Origin: a virus
Strand: one strand, 5' to 3'
DNA: 32,157 bases
IMG/VR virus record: IMGVR_UViG_3300011115_000400
Span: 1 to 32,157 of that record
Part shown: one piece after another, positions 1 through 7,792 of the stretch
Layout: each line of letters opens with the position of its first letter
Numbering within the stretch: the stretch's first letter is position 1
Made by a program: the position numbers and the translations under genes
The notes under the pieces: model-generated
The model's input: the letters and a program-made list of their open reading frames with translations, nothing else
The model's database searches: none
Told to the model about the DNA's origin: nothing

Positions 1-127
1 AATAGGCGGTTACTCTTCAACTATGCCGGCAAAGAAAGGTGCTGACAGCATAAAAGCATCAATCAACTTACTGCAAAACTTTACATTGAACGTTACATCA
101 CGTTCGACTAATATAATTCGCGAATTG
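1..127. repeat. Terminal overlap copy 1 (identical to 32031-32157)
   Basis: The first 127 bases are identical to the last 127. The overlap lies inside terL, and the reading frame continues without a break when the end is joined to the start. A length of exactly 127 is a common maximum k-mer in short-read assemblers, so this is most simply the overlap of a circular contig and not a biological terminal repeat. The genome is therefore circular or circularly permuted, about 32,030 bp. Confidence 0.95.
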
Positions 128-1075
128 AGGAATTACCGTTGGGATGAAGATAAAGACGGCAAGCAATTAAATACACCTATTGACAAGTTTAATCACTGTT
201 TTACTGGGAGTACTTTAATAACAACTGACAAAGGTTTAGTGCCTATTAAATATATTCAAGTAGGTGATATGGTTTTAACTACAAAAGGATATAAAAAAGT
301 AGTAAAGAAATTTAATAATGGAATAAAAAAAGTGTATAAATATTCGATGCTATTCGATACGTTTTCGGTAAATTTGTTGTGTACAAATAATCACAAAATA
401 AACGCAAACAATTTATGGAAAGAAGTATCGCAACTGAAAGAGAAAGACAATCTTATAGTACACAAACTTTCAATGGCAAAAATTACAAATTGTACACAAA
501 TGAAAGGTACTACTCAAGAGGTAACAAAAGATTGCACGTTGCAGTTTGGGAGTTTACAAATGGCAAAGTTCCTAAAGGATTTCACATACACCACATTGAC
601 GAAAACCCACATAATAATTCTATTGATAACCTTGAGTGTATTGAAATGTGTAAGCACTTGTCTAAACACGGCAAAAAAAGGGTTACAGAAAATAAAGAGT
701 GGTTTAATGATTTTCACGCAAAGGGGATTGAAGCAGCTCCATTATGGCACAAAAGCGAAGAGGGAATTGAATGGCACAGGCAACACGCAATCAGATGTTC
801 TTTTGGGAAAAACGATTTGCCAATTAAAGAATGTGATTTCTGTAAAAAAGAATATAAGCCAAAAGTATATCATCAAAGATTTTGCCACGCAAACTGTAAA
901 GCTAAACAAAATAGAAGAGAGCGAAATATACGAAACCAGAGTCTATGATTTAATGGTTGAATCGCAGCACGAATATTTTGCCAATGGCATCCTTGTACAT
1001 AATTGTATTGATGCAATTAGGTATGTAGCACTAAACAAAATAAACAAGGTTACCGGCATTTACACTATCGGTTAA
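1..1075 (+). CDS. terL: Terminase large subunit, C-terminal part with in-frame intein
   Basis: This is the continuation of the terL gene that starts at 31129 and crosses the contig junction. Joined, the precursor is about 658 residues. Bases 1-196 encode the end of the N-extein (nuclease domain), 197-1003 a 269-residue intein, and 1004-1075 the C-extein CIDAIRYVALNKI and on. Removing the intein joins DKFNH to CIDAIRYV, which matches the conserved C-terminal nuclease region of TerL (an NHxxDAxRY-type motif), so the spliced protein of about 389 residues would be a normal TerL. TerL is the packaging ATPase and nuclease that loads DNA into the prohead. A start at 23 would be an internal Met and not the real start. 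The insertion sits next to a catalytic motif, as is usual for inteins. Confidence 0.93.
   Translation, partial: IGGYSSTMPAKKGADSIKASINLLQNFTLNVTSRSTNIIRELRNYRWDEDKDGKQLNTPIDKFNHCFTGSTLITTDKGLVPIKYIQVGDMVLTTKGYKKVVKKFNNGIKKVYKYSMLFDTFSVNLLCTNNHKINANNLWKEVSQLKEKDNLIVHKLSMAKITNCTQMKGTTQEVTKDCTLQFGSLQMAKFLKDFTYTTLTKTHIIILLITLSVLKCVSTCLNTAKKGLQKIKSGLMIFTQRGLKQLHYGTKAKRELNGTGNTQSDVLLGKTICQLKNVISVKKNISQKYIIKDFATQTVKLNKIEESEIYETRVYDLMVESQHEYFANGILVHNCIDAIRYVALNKINKVTGIYTIG
369..376 (+). promoter_or_regulatory. Possible promoter for the nested HNH gene (TAAATTTG)
   Basis: TAAATTTG matches the Bacteroidetes -7 consensus TAnnTTTG at all fixed positions and lies about 38 bases before the HNH start codon. 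No clear -33 TTG stands at the right distance. The motif also encodes part of block B of the intein. In AT-rich DNA such matches arise by chance, so this is only a candidate for independent expression of the endonuclease. Confidence 0.25.
415..948 (+). CDS. HNH homing endonuclease nested out of frame in the terL intein
   Basis: A 177-residue protein in a different frame from terL, wholly inside the intein. Residues 19-36 (FNGKNYKLYTNERYYSRG) and 55-81 form an HNH_3-like core: GFHIHHIDENPHNNSIDNLE, with His59/His60, Asn68 and His81. A helix-rich middle holds KSEEGIEWHRQHA. A C-terminal zinc-finger-like segment has Cys140, Cys143, Cys157 and Cys161 (C-x2-C-x13-C-x3-C). This is a typical full-length phage HNH endonuclease, so it is not a remnant. 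ATG 415 is the only upstream ATG in frame. The family homology starts at about residue 19, so the first 18 residues may be an extension read from intein DNA. The gene ends inside the coding region of intein block F. Its likely role is homing of the intein into intein-free terL. Confidence 0.88.
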   Translation: MERSIATERERQSYSTQTFNGKNYKLYTNERYYSRGNKRLHVAVWEFTNGKVPKGFHIHHIDENPHNNSIDNLECIEMCKHLSKHGKKRVTENKEWFNDFHAKGIEAAPLWHKSEEGIEWHRQHAIRCSFGKNDLPIKECDFCKKEYKPKVYHQRFCHANCKAKQNRRERNIRNQSL

Positions 1076-1109
1076 TCAAACATTCACACATAAATTTAGT
1101 TATATTATT

Positions 1110-1784
1110 ATGACATTGAAGCAATATCAAATATGCTATTCAATTAATGAAGCCATTGGCAATGAAATAGAGCGAATGGCTATGATTATTTGCGAGTTGT
1201 GGGATAAGTCACCGGATGAAGTTGATAACTTAACACGCAAGCAATTTGGTAAATATTGCAACAAGGTTGAAAAGTTATTCAAGAAAGGTTTTAAAAAGCC
1301 ATTTTACTCATTTCGTAAATTTGAAACAGATGCAACCAAATTCACATTTGGGCAGTTTATCGAAATGCAGTATTGGTTAAAGAAATCGCCTATTGACAAT
1401 TTGCATTTAGTTGCGGCAACAATAAGCAAGTCGAAAAAAGAACATAGCATTAAAGCTAACTATTATTTGACACACAATGCAAGTTATTGTGTTAATGATT
1501 GTCTTGCAGCTATTGACAGTTTAAATGGGTTAGTAAGTAAGTTTAAAGGGTTGTTTGAATTGCCGGATAATGATGCTGAGGACTTGCAGGAATTTGACAA
1601 AAAAGAGAAATTAAATAAGCACCCTTTCATTGAAATAGATGGTTGGACTTATGCAGCTAGAGAGGTTGGGCAGTGGTTGGGGTTAAGTGTACACGAAGCT
1701 TATGAGTTGGGAATTATGGAAGCACTAAACACACTAAGCACATTGAAGAGAAAACAAGATTATGACAAGCAAATGAGTAAGTAA
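1110..1784 (+). CDS. Hypothetical protein, possible tail assembly chaperone
   Basis: A 224-residue soluble protein with no signal peptide or membrane segment. Its N-terminal half is rich in Lys and aromatic residues (TRKQFGKYCNKVEKLFKKGF). The C-terminal part, GWTYAAREVGQWLGLSVHEA followed by ALNTLSTLKRKQDYDKQ, is helical and charged. I recognise the general look of small proteins encoded near tail genes in Bacteroidetes phages but cannot assign a family. It follows terL after 34 bases, and its stop overlaps the next start as TAATG, so the two genes are translationally coupled. Tail assembly chaperone is a position-based guess. I see no slippery sequence at its end. Confidence 0.8.
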   Translation: MTLKQYQICYSINEAIGNEIERMAMIICELWDKSPDEVDNLTRKQFGKYCNKVEKLFKKGFKKPFYSFRKFETDATKFTFGQFIEMQYWLKKSPIDNLHLVAATISKSKKEHSIKANYYLTHNASYCVNDCLAAIDSLNGLVSKFKGLFELPDNDAEDLQEFDKKEKLNKHPFIEIDGWTYAAREVGQWLGLSVHEAYELGIMEALNTLSTLKRKQDYDKQMSK

Positions 1785-2365
1785 TGGCAGCAATTAACTT
1801 AGACTGGTTAGAAGATAGTGGAACTGAAAAGACTGAATTTGTTGCAGTTGAAACACAAGATAAGCTAACACAATTAGCTGCTCAGTATTCTATTGCATTA
1901 GCTAAAAAGTTAGGTGATGTTGATGCCAGTAGTAGCGGTGATTTAGCAGATAGCATACAGCCATTGGCAATACAAGTAAAAGATAATATATTTTACGTTG
2001 ATATAGTAGCTGCTAAATATGCTAGTTTCATAGATGAGGGTGTTGATGGTTGGGCAAAGAGTAGAGGTTCACGTTTTAAGTTTAAAACAAAAGGCGTTGA
2101 TCCAAAAGGTGCAATGGTTAAGAGTGTAAAAGATTATTTAGTTAGAGAGGGTAAAATGGCTCAAACTAAATATTCAGTATTGCATAAAAAGAATAAAGTT
2201 AAAGATTTTCAAGTGCAACAAGCAACAACAGTTGCTTATATGATTAAAAGAATGGGAATTAAAGCGACTCACTTTTGGCGTGATGCTACAAATGAATTTA
2301 GCAGCATAGTTGAAAAAGAATTAGGAATGACAGTAAAGATTGATTTAATAAATAATTTTAAGTAA
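1784..2365 (+). CDS. HK97 gp10-like head-tail/neck protein
   Basis: A 193-residue protein resembling the HK97-gp10/neck family. The middle holds YASFIDEGVDGWAKSRGS, like the YAxxxExG segment of gp10 proteins, followed by a Lys-rich loop. The C-terminus holds GIKATHFWRDATNEF, equivalent to the family's PFLxPA-type end helix. Members act at the head-tail interface (tail completion). The start overlaps the previous stop (TAATG), and the stop overlaps the next start in the same way. The lack of nearby portal or connector genes is unusual. They lie 10 kb downstream. Confidence 0.65.
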   Translation: MAAINLDWLEDSGTEKTEFVAVETQDKLTQLAAQYSIALAKKLGDVDASSSGDLADSIQPLAIQVKDNIFYVDIVAAKYASFIDEGVDGWAKSRGSRFKFKTKGVDPKGAMVKSVKDYLVREGKMAQTKYSVLHKKNKVKDFQVQQATTVAYMIKRMGIKATHFWRDATNEFSSIVEKELGMTVKIDLINNFK

Positions 2366-3438
2366 TGACTTTTGAAACAACTCCCGATAATTACCAATCA
2401 GTTAATGACATACTTGTTTATGTTGTGTATGATAGTAATGCAGTAGATCCAACTAAAACAGATTATAAGTATGTTGCCGAAGTATGGTGTGCAGGTGCTA
2501 AGGTTCACACTATGAGAACATATCCTAACCCTACTAACAATAGAGGCATATTTGATACGGCTGCAATAGTGAGAGAATCAATTACGCCAACATTAACAAC
2601 TGACTTAGGCACTGGCAAATGGTGGATAAATGTTCAAGTAAAGATTCGTGAAGAATATAATGGCACAGTGGGCAGCATAGTTGCAACATCTACTGAAAAG
2701 ATATTCTTTAACTCATATAACGGGCGTGTTGATACTTTAACAGGATTGAGCAGTTATACTAACAAAGTACTAAGCAACCGACCTACAACTATCTATATGC
2801 CGAGTGGTTGTGCTACTTTCTACATTCCTTACTTCGCTAGTAGTGCATCAAGTTTTAATGTTACCATTAATGGAACTACAACAGCGGTAACTCCTGCAGC
2901 TGCTAACAGTTTAATAAACATCAATATTGCTAATAGCTTAACAAGTGATTATACAGTTGTTATTAATGGAGTTACTTATAACGTAGTAGTTTATTGTAGT
3001 GGTTTATACGATAACTACATTGTTCACTTCTTAAATAAATTTGGTGGATTTGAATCGGTATTATTTAACAAGGTAAGCAAAAAGACATTTGACATTGAAC
3101 GCAAATCGTTTCAACAGTTACCTTATCGAGTTAGTAGTAGTGGTGTTGTTAGCATAAAATCAAATAATATAATGTACGAACAAAAGACAATGTTCGGAGT
3201 TAAATTTAATGAGAAGTTAAGAATTTCAACCGACTTATTAAGCACAGATGAATGGGCGTGGTTAAGTCAATTAGTTTGTTCACCAATGTCATACATTCAA
3301 CAGTTAGGCAGTAGTACACTTTACCCAATGGCAATTAGTGCTAATAACTATGAGTTTAAACAAACGTTAGTTGATGGATTGCAACAGTTAACCTTGGATG
3401 TTGAATTTAATAATGGCTATAAAACGCAGTATAGATAA
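2365..3438 (+). CDS. Tail protein, probable distal tail/tail-tip component
   Basis: A 357-residue, beta-rich, Ser/Thr/Asn-rich protein without a signal peptide. The C-terminal half carries YIVHFLNKFGGFESVLFNKV and FDIERKSFQQLPYRV, a pattern I associate with tail-tip structural proteins of Bacteroidetes siphophages. It sits between a gp10-like gene and a large tail protein, just upstream of the tape measure gene, so a distal tail (Dit-like) role fits. It is coupled to both neighbours by TAATG overlaps. The function is inferred from context. The coding region is secure. Confidence 0.65.
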   Translation: MTFETTPDNYQSVNDILVYVVYDSNAVDPTKTDYKYVAEVWCAGAKVHTMRTYPNPTNNRGIFDTAAIVRESITPTLTTDLGTGKWWINVQVKIREEYNGTVGSIVATSTEKIFFNSYNGRVDTLTGLSSYTNKVLSNRPTTIYMPSGCATFYIPYFASSASSFNVTINGTTTAVTPAAANSLININIANSLTSDYTVVINGVTYNVVVYCSGLYDNYIVHFLNKFGGFESVLFNKVSKKTFDIERKSFQQLPYRVSSSGVVSIKSNNIMYEQKTMFGVKFNEKLRISTDLLSTDEWAWLSQLVCSPMSYIQQLGSSTLYPMAISANNYEFKQTLVDGLQQLTLDVEFNNGYKTQYR

Positions 3439-5525
3439 TGATTGAATTATTTGTAGAGAAATATAATGTTGATGTTGACAAGTCATTTAGCGTTATGCTA
3501 AGTATGGCTATTGATGACATTAAAGAATTTAAGTATAAAAATTCAACTGTTAGCAAAACAATTATACTACCCGGTACTAATAGAAATAATGCTTTATTTG
3601 GTAACATATTTGACATCAATGCAGGCAATAACTATACATCTACTAACCCTAATACTGGAGTTAATTTTAATGCAAGCGTTTCGGCTAGTGCAATAATTTT
3701 TGCGGATAATATTCAGGTGTTTAAAGGAACAATAAGGATAACAGAAATTATTATTGATAATGGGTTTATAGAATATGAGGCATTTGTTGTAGGCGAGTTG
3801 GGTGGTTTTGTTTCAAAAATAGGAACTGCTAAATTAGAAGATTTAGATTTTTCTGCTTATAATCACACATACTCATTAGCTAATATTACAGGAAGTTGGA
3901 GTAATGCAGCTGGAGGTAGTGGATACTATTATCCGCTTATTGATTATGGTAATTATTCAGCAAATAAAAAAGATTATAATGTTGGTACATTTAGACCTGC
4001 ATTATTTATTAAAGAATATATCAGTAAAATATTTGCTGCAACAGGTTATACTTATACAAGTGAATTATTTACAGGCAGCGGAGTTGATGCTTTAAGATTT
4101 AGAAGATTGATAATGCCACATAATAAAAAAAGTTTGCAGCGTAAAACATCTTCTTATTTAGACATAAGTAGTACAGGTGGTGCTATTGATAATAGTGGAA
4201 CAGAAATAATAGTTTATGATGTACTTACACTTTTAGGTAATTTCACTGCAGACGTTGATAAAAAAAGGTTTACTTATGGTGGCACTCCTACTATTGTAAC
4301 TGAGTTAGAAATTACAATAGTAGGTAGTTGGAATTGTAATAATGGAACATCAACAAATGGCTATTTAGAGTTTTATTTACACACTACACCATCAAATTAT
4401 TATTTAATAGCTGGTATAAATATATCACAACCAACATTTAATTTAAAATTAAATGTTCCAAATAATACATTTACAACAGGAGATTACATAGAAGCATACT
4501 TTACTGTAGGTGATGCTAGTGACCCATCATTAACATTTGATGTATTATTTACATCTAATATAAAAGTAATATCTAATTATCCAGTTATAGTTCCTATAAA
4601 TTATGGGGAAATAATACCTATCAACGACACCATTCCACAAAACATTCTACAAAAAGACTTTATTAGTAGCATAGTAAAACTATTTAACCTTTACATATTT
4701 GAGGATAACACCAAAGAAAAGAATTTGCAAATAATGCCTTTCGTTGATTTCTATGCCAATGCAACTTCTTTAGATTGGAGTAATAAAATAGACCGTTCAC
4801 AGCCATTGAGAATAAAACCAATGAGTGAATTAAACAGTAGATATTACGAGTTTAAATTTAAAGAAGATGGAGATTATTATAACGATTTATACAAGAAACG
4901 ATATAATCAAACATACGGATCTTATAAATATGATAGTGGCTTTGAATTTAGCAAAGACTCAACCACTATTGAATTAATATTTAGCGGCACTCCATTATTA
5001 GGTTATACAAGTGAAGATAAAGTAGTAAGTACAATATTTAAAAGAACGGGAACAACAATAGGTCAAGGTGAAGAAAGTATTGATAGCAACATAAGACTAT
5101 TACAAGCTAAGTTAATTAGCGGTGTTGCAACGTGGAAAATTCGCAATGCTGCTAATAATGCAGACTTACATAGTACAACAGATTACCCTTATGCAGGACA
5201 TTTTGACGACCCCGATGCACCAACTAACGATATTCAATTTGGTGTACCGTCCGAATTATTTTATGAGTTAGTTAGTGGCTCAATTAACGTTAATCAATTT
5301 AATGTTTACTGGTCATCTTATATGGCAGAAATAACCGATAAGGATAGTAAGCTATTGACGTGCAAGGTGAAGTTATCTAATACAGATATTTTTAATTTAG
5401 ACTTTAAAAAGTTAATTTGGATTGATGGCAGCTTATTTAGGTTGAATAAGATTATAGACTTTAACGCAAGTAGTGAAGATACTTGCACAATCGAGGCTTT
5501 AAAAATAATAAATAAAATATACTAA
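3438..5525 (+). CDS. Large tail protein, probable tail hub/tail-associated protein
   Basis: A 695-residue protein. The N-terminal region (IELFVEKYNVDVDKSFSVML, then KNSTVSKTIILPGTNRNN) matches a widespread Bacteroidetes phage tail protein whose start has the form of a beta-rich hub domain with a conserved SKTIxLPGTxxN segment. The remainder is beta-rich and ends with a domain about small-ligand-like loops (KLSNTDIFNLDFKKLIWIDG). No peptidase or lysozyme motif was seen. Its place between the Dit-like gene and the tape measure gene supports a baseplate hub or Tal-like role. Its start and stop are coupled to the neighbours through TAATG overlaps. Confidence 0.65.
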   Translation: MIELFVEKYNVDVDKSFSVMLSMAIDDIKEFKYKNSTVSKTIILPGTNRNNALFGNIFDINAGNNYTSTNPNTGVNFNASVSASAIIFADNIQVFKGTIRITEIIIDNGFIEYEAFVVGELGGFVSKIGTAKLEDLDFSAYNHTYSLANITGSWSNAAGGSGYYYPLIDYGNYSANKKDYNVGTFRPALFIKEYISKIFAATGYTYTSELFTGSGVDALRFRRLIMPHNKKSLQRKTSSYLDISSTGGAIDNSGTEIIVYDVLTLLGNFTADVDKKRFTYGGTPTIVTELEITIVGSWNCNNGTSTNGYLEFYLHTTPSNYYLIAGINISQPTFNLKLNVPNNTFTTGDYIEAYFTVGDASDPSLTFDVLFTSNIKVISNYPVIVPINYGEIIPINDTIPQNILQKDFISSIVKLFNLYIFEDNTKEKNLQIMPFVDFYANATSLDWSNKIDRSQPLRIKPMSELNSRYYEFKFKEDGDYYNDLYKKRYNQTYGSYKYDSGFEFSKDSTTIELIFSGTPLLGYTSEDKVVSTIFKRTGTTIGQGEESIDSNIRLLQAKLISGVATWKIRNAANNADLHSTTDYPYAGHFDDPDAPTNDIQFGVPSELFYELVSGSINVNQFNVYWSSYMAEITDKDSKLLTCKVKLSNTDIFNLDFKKLIWIDGSLFRLNKIIDFNASSEDTCTIEALKIINKIY

Positions 5526-7561
5526 TGGCAGATATTGAAATAAAAGCGAGGATAAGTGCTGACACAAGTGAAGCAACGAAAGGGGTAGATAAACTAAACA
5601 ACTCATTAGGTGCAACTAAAAAAAGCACAAGTGATAGTGTTGGTAGTTTTGGAAAACTAAAAGATACAATAGGCTCTATTTCACCATCAGCAGAGGGAGC
5701 TATTGGAGCATTAGAGGGTGTTAGTAAAACTATGTGGAAATTAGTGGCTAATCCAGTAGGTGCTATAATTCTTGCAATAGTAGCAGCATTAGCATTACTT
5801 TATAAATCTTTTACTAACTCATTTGAGGGTGGGCAAAAGATGGAACAAATATTTGCAGGAATAAAAGCAGCAGGACAAGCATTAATAGATAACCTTGAAA
5901 AGATTGGTAGTGCTATTGTTAAGTTAATGAAGTTTGATTTTAGCGGTGCAATTTCAGATATTAAGGGAGTTGTAAAAGAAGCAGGAGAAGCTTATAATGC
6001 AATGGCAAAGCTAACAGAAGAAGCTCAAAAATTACATCAAGAACAACTTGCGAATGATTTAGACCAATCTAAAAGAGCAAAGGATTTAGCTATATTAAAA
6101 GAACAAGCTTATGATGAAAGTGTACCTATTGCAGAAAGGAGAAAATTGTTATTAAAATTAAAAGCAGAATCTGAACAAAATGCAAAAGATGACATTGATT
6201 TAGCTAAACGAACAACAGATAATAAAATTGCACAACTTACTTTACAAAAAGATGGTGCAAAGAAAAATCAAGATGAAATTAATAAACTTAAAATTGAACA
6301 AAATAATGTTGAAACTCAAAACGCAAATGAGTTAAGGGCAATTAGTAAACAGATTAGAAACATTGATAAAGCAGATGCTGCTGAACAGAAAAAAATACAA
6401 GATGAAAATAATGCTAATACTAAAAAATATCTTGAATTAAAAAACAAAATAATAAATGATGCTAATATAGCAGCTATTCAAGATGAAGTAAAAGTAAATA
6501 TTCAAAAGGTTTTAAATCAAGAAAAAGATAAGCTAAAAGAAATTGAAGCACTTAAGACAAGTGAAAAAAATAAAGCTGAATTAATAGCAATGATTAAGCA
6601 ATCTTCTTTACAAGAAATTGCTAAAATTGAACGTGAAGATAAAATAAAAAAAGCAAAAATTCAAGCAGATTTTGATTTAGAATTAAATAAGCTACATATT
6701 GAAAGTTTACTTAGTGGTGTTAAAGATGCAAGGGCAAAAGAACAAGCTGCTATAGACTTAGGTTTTGAAGAAAAATTTAATCAAGCAAAAGAAAAATATA
6801 AAAACGATGCTATAAAGCTTCAACAAGTACAAGAAGAGTTAGCAACACAACAAAGAAATGCTCAAGCAGCATTAGACGATAAGTTTGAAAAGGAAGATAA
6901 AGAAAAAAAGAAAAAGAAGGATGAAGAACAAGCAGCTTTAAAAACTGAATTACTTAACCCTTACGATAAAGAAGTTGCACAACTTGAAGATGCATACAAA
7001 AAGAAATTAGAAATAGCTAAGGGAAATGAGGCTTTGATTGCAGCGGTTGAAAAAGAATTTGGTGAGCAAAAGATAGCATTAAGAGCAGCACATAAACAAC
7101 AAGAACTTGATATTGTTGGAGGTATGGCAGGGCAATTATCAGGATTATTAGGCAAACAAACAGCAGCAGGTAAAGCAGCAGCGGTAGCAGGTGCAACTAT
7201 TGATACTTATTCAGCAGCTTGGAAAGCTTTTAGTAATGCTCAAAAAAATCCAATATCAATAATAGGACCAGCATATCCATATATTTCAGCAGGTTTAGCG
7301 GTTGCAGGTGGTTTGGCAAATATAAAAAACATTTTATCAGTACCTGCCCCGGGTGGGGGAGGTGGTAGTACACCAACAGCTGTTTCAGTACCAACTCCGA
7401 TAACTCCACAACAACAATCAACTATGTTAAATAGTGCAAGTATTCAAGGTGTAGGTAATGCAGCGAGTGCCGGTGCAGGTCGTTCATTTGTGTTAGATAC
7501 AGATATAAAAGACAATCAAGAAAGACAAGCAAGGATAAATAGGGCAGCGAGGTTGGGGTAG
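5525..7561 (+). CDS. Tape measure protein
   Basis: A 678-residue protein. The N-terminus IEIKARISADTSEATKGVDK is the typical tape measure start. A hydrophobic helix lies at about 73-93 (VGAIILAIVAALALLYKSF). Residues about 150-500 are long, charged, Lys/Glu/Gln-rich helices likely to form coiled coils. A second small-residue/hydrophobic region follows (AAAVAGATIDTYSAAWKAF, then AGLAVAGGLANIKNIL), then a Gly/Pro-rich linker and a charged tail. Tape measures set tail length and enter the host membrane during DNA delivery. At roughly 0.15 nm per residue this suggests a short siphovirus tail of about 100 nm. It is the last gene of the first tail block and is followed by a 231-base non-coding region. 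Confidence 0.9.
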   Translation: MADIEIKARISADTSEATKGVDKLNNSLGATKKSTSDSVGSFGKLKDTIGSISPSAEGAIGALEGVSKTMWKLVANPVGAIILAIVAALALLYKSFTNSFEGGQKMEQIFAGIKAAGQALIDNLEKIGSAIVKLMKFDFSGAISDIKGVVKEAGEAYNAMAKLTEEAQKLHQEQLANDLDQSKRAKDLAILKEQAYDESVPIAERRKLLLKLKAESEQNAKDDIDLAKRTTDNKIAQLTLQKDGAKKNQDEINKLKIEQNNVETQNANELRAISKQIRNIDKADAAEQKKIQDENNANTKKYLELKNKIINDANIAAIQDEVKVNIQKVLNQEKDKLKEIEALKTSEKNKAELIAMIKQSSLQEIAKIEREDKIKKAKIQADFDLELNKLHIESLLSGVKDARAKEQAAIDLGFEEKFNQAKEKYKNDAIKLQQVQEELATQQRNAQAALDDKFEKEDKEKKKKKDEEQAALKTELLNPYDKEVAQLEDAYKKKLEIAKGNEALIAAVEKEFGEQKIALRAAHKQQELDIVGGMAGQLSGLLGKQTAAGKAAAVAGATIDTYSAAWKAFSNAQKNPISIIGPAYPYISAGLAVAGGLANIKNILSVPAPGGGGGSTPTAVSVPTPITPQQQSTMLNSASIQGVGNAASAGAGRSFVLDTDIKDNQERQARINRAARLG

Positions 7562-7575
7562 TGGTACATACTATG

Positions 7576-7684
7576 GTACATTTAGTAATGTACTATAAGA
7601 AATAAATATAAGATGAAACACAATAGCAGTAAGGGTTTTAATAGTTAATGTACTAGTACAGTACTAGTACATTACTAAATGTAC
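7576..7684. repeat. 18-bp perfect inverted repeat and tandem GTACTAGTAC palindromes
   Basis: GTACATTTAGTAATGTAC (7576-7593) has its exact reverse complement at 7667-7684, and both arms are followed by TATAAG. Just inside the right arm, the palindrome GTACTAGTAC occurs twice (7650-7659 and 7661-7670) with one base between. The region is unusually rich in GTAC. It lies in the 7562-7792 gap between the tail and head blocks and looks like protein-binding sites or a processed RNA structure. No ORF of note lies here. Confidence 0.85.
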
Positions 7685-7701
7685 TATAAGATTTTAAGCA
7701 T

Positions 7702-7760
7702 AAAAAAACCCCCAACGTATAAACGCCGGGAGTCAACCTTAAATCTTAAAACATTATGAA
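7702..7760 (-). ncRNA. Candidate minus-strand small RNA with intrinsic terminator
   Basis: On the minus strand a perfect -7 box TATATTTG (7772-7765) is followed about 35 bases later by a hairpin (8-bp stem, 7730-7711, four-base loop) and then seven U (7708-7702). On this strand the two imperfect stem positions are G-U wobbles. On the plus strand they would be A-C mismatches, so the structure fits RNA made from the minus strand. The RNA would be about 57 nt and antisense to the leader of the head operon. No good -33 TTG was seen. Confidence 0.5.
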
Positions 7761-7764
7761 AGCA

Positions 7765-7772
7765 CAAATATA
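7765..7772 (-). promoter_or_regulatory. Minus-strand -7 promoter box TATATTTG
   Basis: A full match to TAnnTTTG, pointing left away from the head genes and toward the terminator-like hairpin at 7702-7730. It is the predicted start signal of the small RNA at 7702-7760. The -33 region is AT-rich without a clear TTG. Confidence 0.4.
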
Positions 7773-7792
7773 AATAAATTAATTAATATAAT

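Larger units (their letters stand above)
197..1003 (+). mobile_element. Intein in TerL, with out-of-frame HNH gene inside
   Basis: All protein-splicing signals are visible in the terL frame. The intein begins with Cys (codon 197-199) in CFTGSTLITTDKG (block A). Block B is LLCTNNHKI with the T-x-x-H pattern. Blocks F/G are VYDLMVESQHEYFANGILVHN, ending His-Asn at 1001-1003, followed by Cys as the +1 residue. The N-terminal splicing part is about 90 residues and the C-terminal part about 30. Between them lie about 150 residues (nt 464-913) that resemble no endonuclease in this frame. They are the alternative-frame reading of the HNH gene at 415-948. The frame has no stop throughout, so splicing should still be possible with this segment as a passive linker. 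Splicing is inferred from motifs. Confidence 0.92.

Noticed and set aside
514-717. Minus-strand 67-residue ORF inside the intein
   Set aside because: Antisense to the HNH gene and intein, no recognisable pattern. Shadow of the two real frames.
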